28,153 bases of DNA from the NCBI GenBank assembly GCA_038531315.1, contig JBCBBT010000044.1, positions 1 to 28,153 on the forward strand. Reading direction: 5' to 3'. Positions 25,547 through 28,153 of this stretch are shown in pieces. The stretch comes from JAJFFW01 sp038531315. GTDB lineage: Bacteria; Pseudomonadota; Alphaproteobacteria; Caulobacterales; Parvularculaceae. Every line of letters starts with the position of its first letter. The first letter of the stretch is position 1. Position numbers and translations under genes: made by a program. The notes beneath the pieces are model-generated. The model ran no database searches, had not been told where the DNA came from, and saw only the letters and a list, made by a program, of their open reading frames with translations.

Positions 25547-26617
25547 TTAAACGTCAGCGGGGCAGATCATGACATGGCCGTCAAACACGGCCCCGACGAT
25601 CATCTTGCCGAGGCCGGCGGCGGCGACGCTTGAGCCGTTAATTTCACCGTCAAGCGACACGAACAAATCTTCCTGTTTGCCGTTGGTGGGCTCCAGCACA
25701 ACAACATGCGACGGCGCGGTCGCAGACGGGTCTTCGGCGTGTTTGACAAATTGCGTCGCCTTGGAATGCCCGGCGATGAAAAGGCGGCCATCCGCAGCGA
25801 CATCAATATTGTCGGGCCCGGTGTCGACGGACCGCGCAATCCGTTTGGAAAGCGCGCCGGTCTTGATGGTCCGCGTGAAGGGCACGATTTTCCGGTTCAG
25901 GAATTCAGCGACATAGATTGTGCGCCCATCGGCCGACTGATTAATGCCGTTTGCGTAAGCGAGGCCCTTGGCGGCATAACGCCCTTCCGCGCCGTCGAAA
26001 TAAACGACGCTCGTAAGCGGCAAAGCGAGATAGAGCTCGGCCAACCCCAAAAGCCCGCTTTCGAACCGGCGATCGTTGGTGGCGTAGAATTTTCGCAAGC
26101 CAACGCCGGTTACGTCGTTTGGCGAATACATCTCGTCGAATGAAATGCTTTCGCGATGATCGAGCGAGCCGTCTTCCCGGATCGCGAAAATTTCGACGAT
26201 TTCTTCGCCGGTCGACGGGTGGTTGACCACGAATAAGCGTTCAACACCGCTCTCGCCGCGCCAATGGCTGATGCCGTGGGGCAGAAAGTCCGTCATTTCG
26301 TCGGGCGACACTTTTCGCAGCGTCGCCGGATCGTCAATGTCGAACATATAAATGCCATTGTCGGCGCCAGGCGCGCCTTTCGAGCCGCCCTCATTGTACC
26401 ACTGGCGCCGATCAGCCGCCGAGACATAAACGCGGCCGGTCGCCTCGTCGATCTCCACATCTTCCGTGCCCGGTGCAATGTCGAGCCGCTCGCAGGCGTC
26501 CGCCACCATGGGGGTCAGCGTTTGAAACGTACCGTCGACCTTGGTGAACACTGTCGCCGCCCTGATCACCAGGACGGCGATCAGAACACCGAGACCAGCA
26601 AGAACAATCCTGACCAT
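25547..26617 (-). CDS. Paraoxonase/arylesterase-family lactonase (PON-like), secreted or membrane-anchored
   Basis: This is a six-bladed beta-propeller calcium hydrolase of the serum paraoxonase family, 356 residues, the usual PON length. Residues 2-24 are a hydrophobic signal-anchor, as in animal PONs. Matches to PON1 residues are nearly in register: Glu52-Asp53 (TEDVEI), Asn167 (SPNDV), Asn223 (ANGIN) and Asp269-Asn270 (GPDNI) fit the catalytic-calcium ligands; His114 (PHGIS) and His133 (VNHP) fit the histidine dyad. The only two cysteines, Cys42 and Cys352, fit the PON1 disulfide, which implies a periplasmic or extracellular location. Bacterial relatives are known to hydrolyse homoserine lactones; the substrate here is inferred. 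GGAGAAG precedes the ATG, and the acyl-CoA dehydrogenase gene ends 16 bases upstream. Confidence 0.88.
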   Translation of the reverse strand: MVRIVLAGLGVLIAVLVIRAATVFTKVDGTFQTLTPMVADACERLDIAPGTEDVEIDEATGRVYVSAADRRQWYNEGGSKGAPGADNGIYMFDIDDPATLRKVSPDEMTDFLPHGISHWRGESGVERLFVVNHPSTGEEIVEIFAIREDGSLDHRESISFDEMYSPNDVTGVGLRKFYATNDRRFESGLLGLAELYLALPLTSVVYFDGAEGRYAAKGLAYANGINQSADGRTIYVAEFLNRKIVPFTRTIKTGALSKRIARSVDTGPDNIDVAADGRLFIAGHSKATQFVKHAEDPSATAPSHVVVLEPTNGKQEDLFVSLDGEINGSSVAAAGLGKMIVGAVFDGHVMICPADV

Positions 26618-26633
26618 GCCGCTTCTCCGGCCT

Positions 26634-27791
26634 CTAAAGCGAGCGCGCGATCAGAAGCTTCATGATCTCGTTGGTGCCGCCGTAGATCCGCTGGACGCGG
26701 CTGTCGGCGTACATCCGGCTGATCGGGTACTCATCCATATAGCCGTAGCCGCCAAAGAGCTGCAGGCACTCGTCGATGATTTCATTTTCCAGATCGGAGA
26801 TCAGCATTTTCGACATCGACGCAGTCGTCGCATCGAGCTTTTTCTGGATCAGCAAATCCGTACAGTGATCGACAAAGACGCGCGCCATGGTCGCTTTCGC
26901 CTTGCATTCGGCCAGCACGAACTGGGTGTTCTGAAATTTGATCACCGGCTTTCCGAAGGCCTCACGCTCTTTTACGTAGTCGATTGTCAGCTTCAGCGCC
27001 CGTTCGATCGCGGCCATGCCTTGAACGGCGATTTGATGACGTTCTTGCGGCAGCTGCTCCATCAATTGGAAAAAACCCTGGCCCTCTTCCGGCCCCAATA
27101 AATTCGTCATTGGAATGCGCACGTCGTCGAAGAACAATTCGGATGTGTCCTGCGCCTTGTTGCCCAGTTTTTTCAGATTGCGCCCGCGCTTGAAGCCCTC
27201 GACCTCGTCGGTTTCGACGACCATTAGCGACACGCCGCGCGCGCCCTCGCCCGGATCGGTTTTGCAAACGACGATAATGAAATTAGCTGTTTGTCCGTTC
27301 GTGATGAATGTCTTTTGACCATTGATCACATAATGATTGCCGTCCTGCAGCGCCGTCGTCTTGACGGACTGAAGGTCGGAGCCGGTTCCCGGTTCTGTCA
27401 TCGCGATCGCGGCGACAAGTTCTCCGGTCGCCAGCTTCGGCAACCAGCGCTGTTTTTGTTCTTCGGTGCCGTAATGCTCAATGTACGGCGCAACGATGCA
27501 GTTATGCAGGCCCATGCCGAAGCCTTCGACGCCCGCATAGACCTGTTGCTCCATCAGAATTTGCTCATGGGCGAAATTGCCGCCCGCGCCGCCGTATTCT
27601 TCGGGCATCGAGGCGCACAAAATGCCGGCCTCGCCGGCTTTTTCCCACGCCCAGCGGTCAACGACGCCCTGATCGCGCCATTTCTCGACATGGGGAGCGA
27701 GTTCGCGAGAAAAGAATTTTCCGACTTCCTCTTCGAAAAGGACTAGGTCGTCTGTTTTCCAGGCTGGTCTTTGCGTTTCGACCGCGAGCAT
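26634..27791 (-). CDS. Acyl-CoA dehydrogenase, long-chain (LCAD)-like
   Basis: This FAD enzyme introduces the alpha-beta double bond into acyl-CoAs. I chose the ATG at 27791 (385 residues, the family norm) because AGGAGA precedes it and the frame upstream runs through a terminator. It has the N-terminal helical domain, AIAMTEPGTGSDLQSV (FAD/substrate site), GQKTFITNGQ, and the C-terminal domain with REAFGKPVIKFQNTQF, LFGGYGYMDEYPISRMYAD and RIYGGTNEIMKLLIAR. The glutamate that short/medium-chain enzymes carry in Y-E-G-T is Gly here. Instead Glu250 in LPQERHQIA fits the catalytic base of long-chain and isovaleryl-type enzymes. It is co-directional with the downstream lactonase gene. Confidence 0.93.
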   Translation of the reverse strand: MLAVETQRPAWKTDDLVLFEEEVGKFFSRELAPHVEKWRDQGVVDRWAWEKAGEAGILCASMPEEYGGAGGNFAHEQILMEQQVYAGVEGFGMGLHNCIVAPYIEHYGTEEQKQRWLPKLATGELVAAIAMTEPGTGSDLQSVKTTALQDGNHYVINGQKTFITNGQTANFIIVVCKTDPGEGARGVSLMVVETDEVEGFKRGRNLKKLGNKAQDTSELFFDDVRIPMTNLLGPEEGQGFFQLMEQLPQERHQIAVQGMAAIERALKLTIDYVKEREAFGKPVIKFQNTQFVLAECKAKATMARVFVDHCTDLLIQKKLDATTASMSKMLISDLENEIIDECLQLFGGYGYMDEYPISRMYADSRVQRIYGGTNEIMKLLIARSL

Positions 27792-27872
27792 CGGGCGTCT
27801 CCTGCTATTTATTGATCGTTTAGCGATATTAGTGACGGGATCGCCCGGCGCGCGCAAACCCGAATTGCAGCA

Positions 27873-27901
27873 AAAAGCGCGCGGCAAAGCCACGCGCTTT
27901 T
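27873..27901. terminator. Strong bidirectional terminator-like hairpin
   Basis: AAAAGCGCG (27873-27881) and CGCGCTTTT (27893-27901) form a perfect 9-bp stem, whose loop contains a further GGC-AAA-GCC pairing. Each strand ends the hairpin in a T-run. On the minus strand it lies 33 bases after the stop of the 59-residue membrane protein gene and about 80 bases before the acyl-CoA dehydrogenase start. It therefore isolates the two transcripts. Confidence 0.8.
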
Positions 27902-27934
27902 CTCCCGGCGCGAACCGGACCTGAAAATCAGCGT

Positions 27935-28114
27935 TTACGGCAACAGCAACGCTGGCAAATAGGTGATCGCGAATGCTGCGATGATGGCGATACCGGTGAA
28001 GACAACCAGCCCCTTAGCGACTTCGCTGGCCCCAAGCTGGCGTAATATGGCGCTTACAAACAAGAGCATCGCGCCGAAACTACACAGGCCGAAAATCGCG
28101 GAAAACGAAAGCAT
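27935..28114 (-). CDS. Small hypothetical membrane protein, 59 residues
   Basis: I do not recognise this protein. The minus-strand frame from ATG 28114 to TAA 27935 encodes 59 residues with two hydrophobic stretches (about 4-23 and 36-58). They are separated by a polar turn, LRQLGASEVAKG, so two membrane helices are likely. The sequence ends with TYLPALLLP. Support for it being real: a TATAAC -10-like element and AGGGT before the ATG, and a strong terminator 33 bases after the stop. No function can be assigned. The first 39 bases at the right window edge are its upstream region. Confidence 0.6.
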   Translation of the reverse strand: MLSFSAIFGLCSFGAMLLFVSAILRQLGASEVAKGLVVFTGIAIIAAFAITYLPALLLP

Positions 28115-28153
28115 ACCCTATACCCTACCGTTATAATTGTGGCGGCCGGCGAT

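Noticed and set aside
1..28153. Mobile elements, CRISPR arrays, prophage or defence genes
   Set aside because: No transposase, integrase, spaced repeats or defence-type domains were found on either strand; every substantial frame is a housekeeping or metabolic gene.

Overview
This window reads as ordinary chromosome of an alphaproteobacterium, probably an aerobic, heterotrophic, Parvularcula/Hyphomonas-like marine lineage (inference). The basis is an Irr-type iron regulator, a System I cytochrome c maturation locus, a complete branched-chain 2-oxoacid dehydrogenase operon, a RimB/RimK pair, high GC with strong G/C third positions, and tightly packed operons with ATGA/GTGA stop-start overlaps. 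I see no transposase, integrase, phage gene or CRISPR array. Coding density is about 95 percent, and no gene-free stretch exceeds 300 bases.

Layout. (1) 1-2909, minus: cytochrome c maturation genes ccmF, ccmG and the start of ccmH, the last running off the left edge. (2) 3023-3946, minus: ilvE, divergent from a plus-strand operon proB-proA-mazG (4112-7443); the 165-base gap between them holds two notable inverted repeats. (3) 7440-8222, minus: a six-helix membrane protein that I read as a remote VUT/YhhQ-type transporter, converging on mazG with overlapping stop codons. (4) 8337-15202, minus: ribosomal protein L28 (rpmB), then a six-gene run in transcription order bkdA1-bkdA2-bkdB-lpd-rimB-rimK. 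(5) 15434-19981, minus: SDR oxidoreductase, hyuA, hyuB, overlapping end to end. (6) 20164-20565, plus: irr, with a perfect 14-base palindrome just before its start codon. (7) 20658-25084, minus: RND efflux adaptor and permease. (8) 25365-25438, minus: tRNA-Gly(UCC). (9) 25547-27791, minus: an LCAD-like acyl-CoA dehydrogenase followed by a paraoxonase-family lactonase. (10) 27935-28114, minus: a 59-residue membrane protein ending in a strong terminator.

How the genes fit together. Branched-chain amino acid metabolism appears twice: ilvE makes or removes the 2-oxo acids, and the bkd complex with lpd oxidises them to acyl-CoAs. The acyl-CoA dehydrogenase may feed on similar or longer acyl-CoAs. 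rimB and rimK, the ribosomal protein S6 modification pair, ride at the end of the bkd operon, which is the most interesting linkage seen. The other standout is the paraoxonase homologue, which keeps every calcium ligand, the catalytic histidine dyad and even the terminal disulfide of the animal enzymes. I did not find a clearly new multi-gene system; the candidates worth pursuing are listed as findings.
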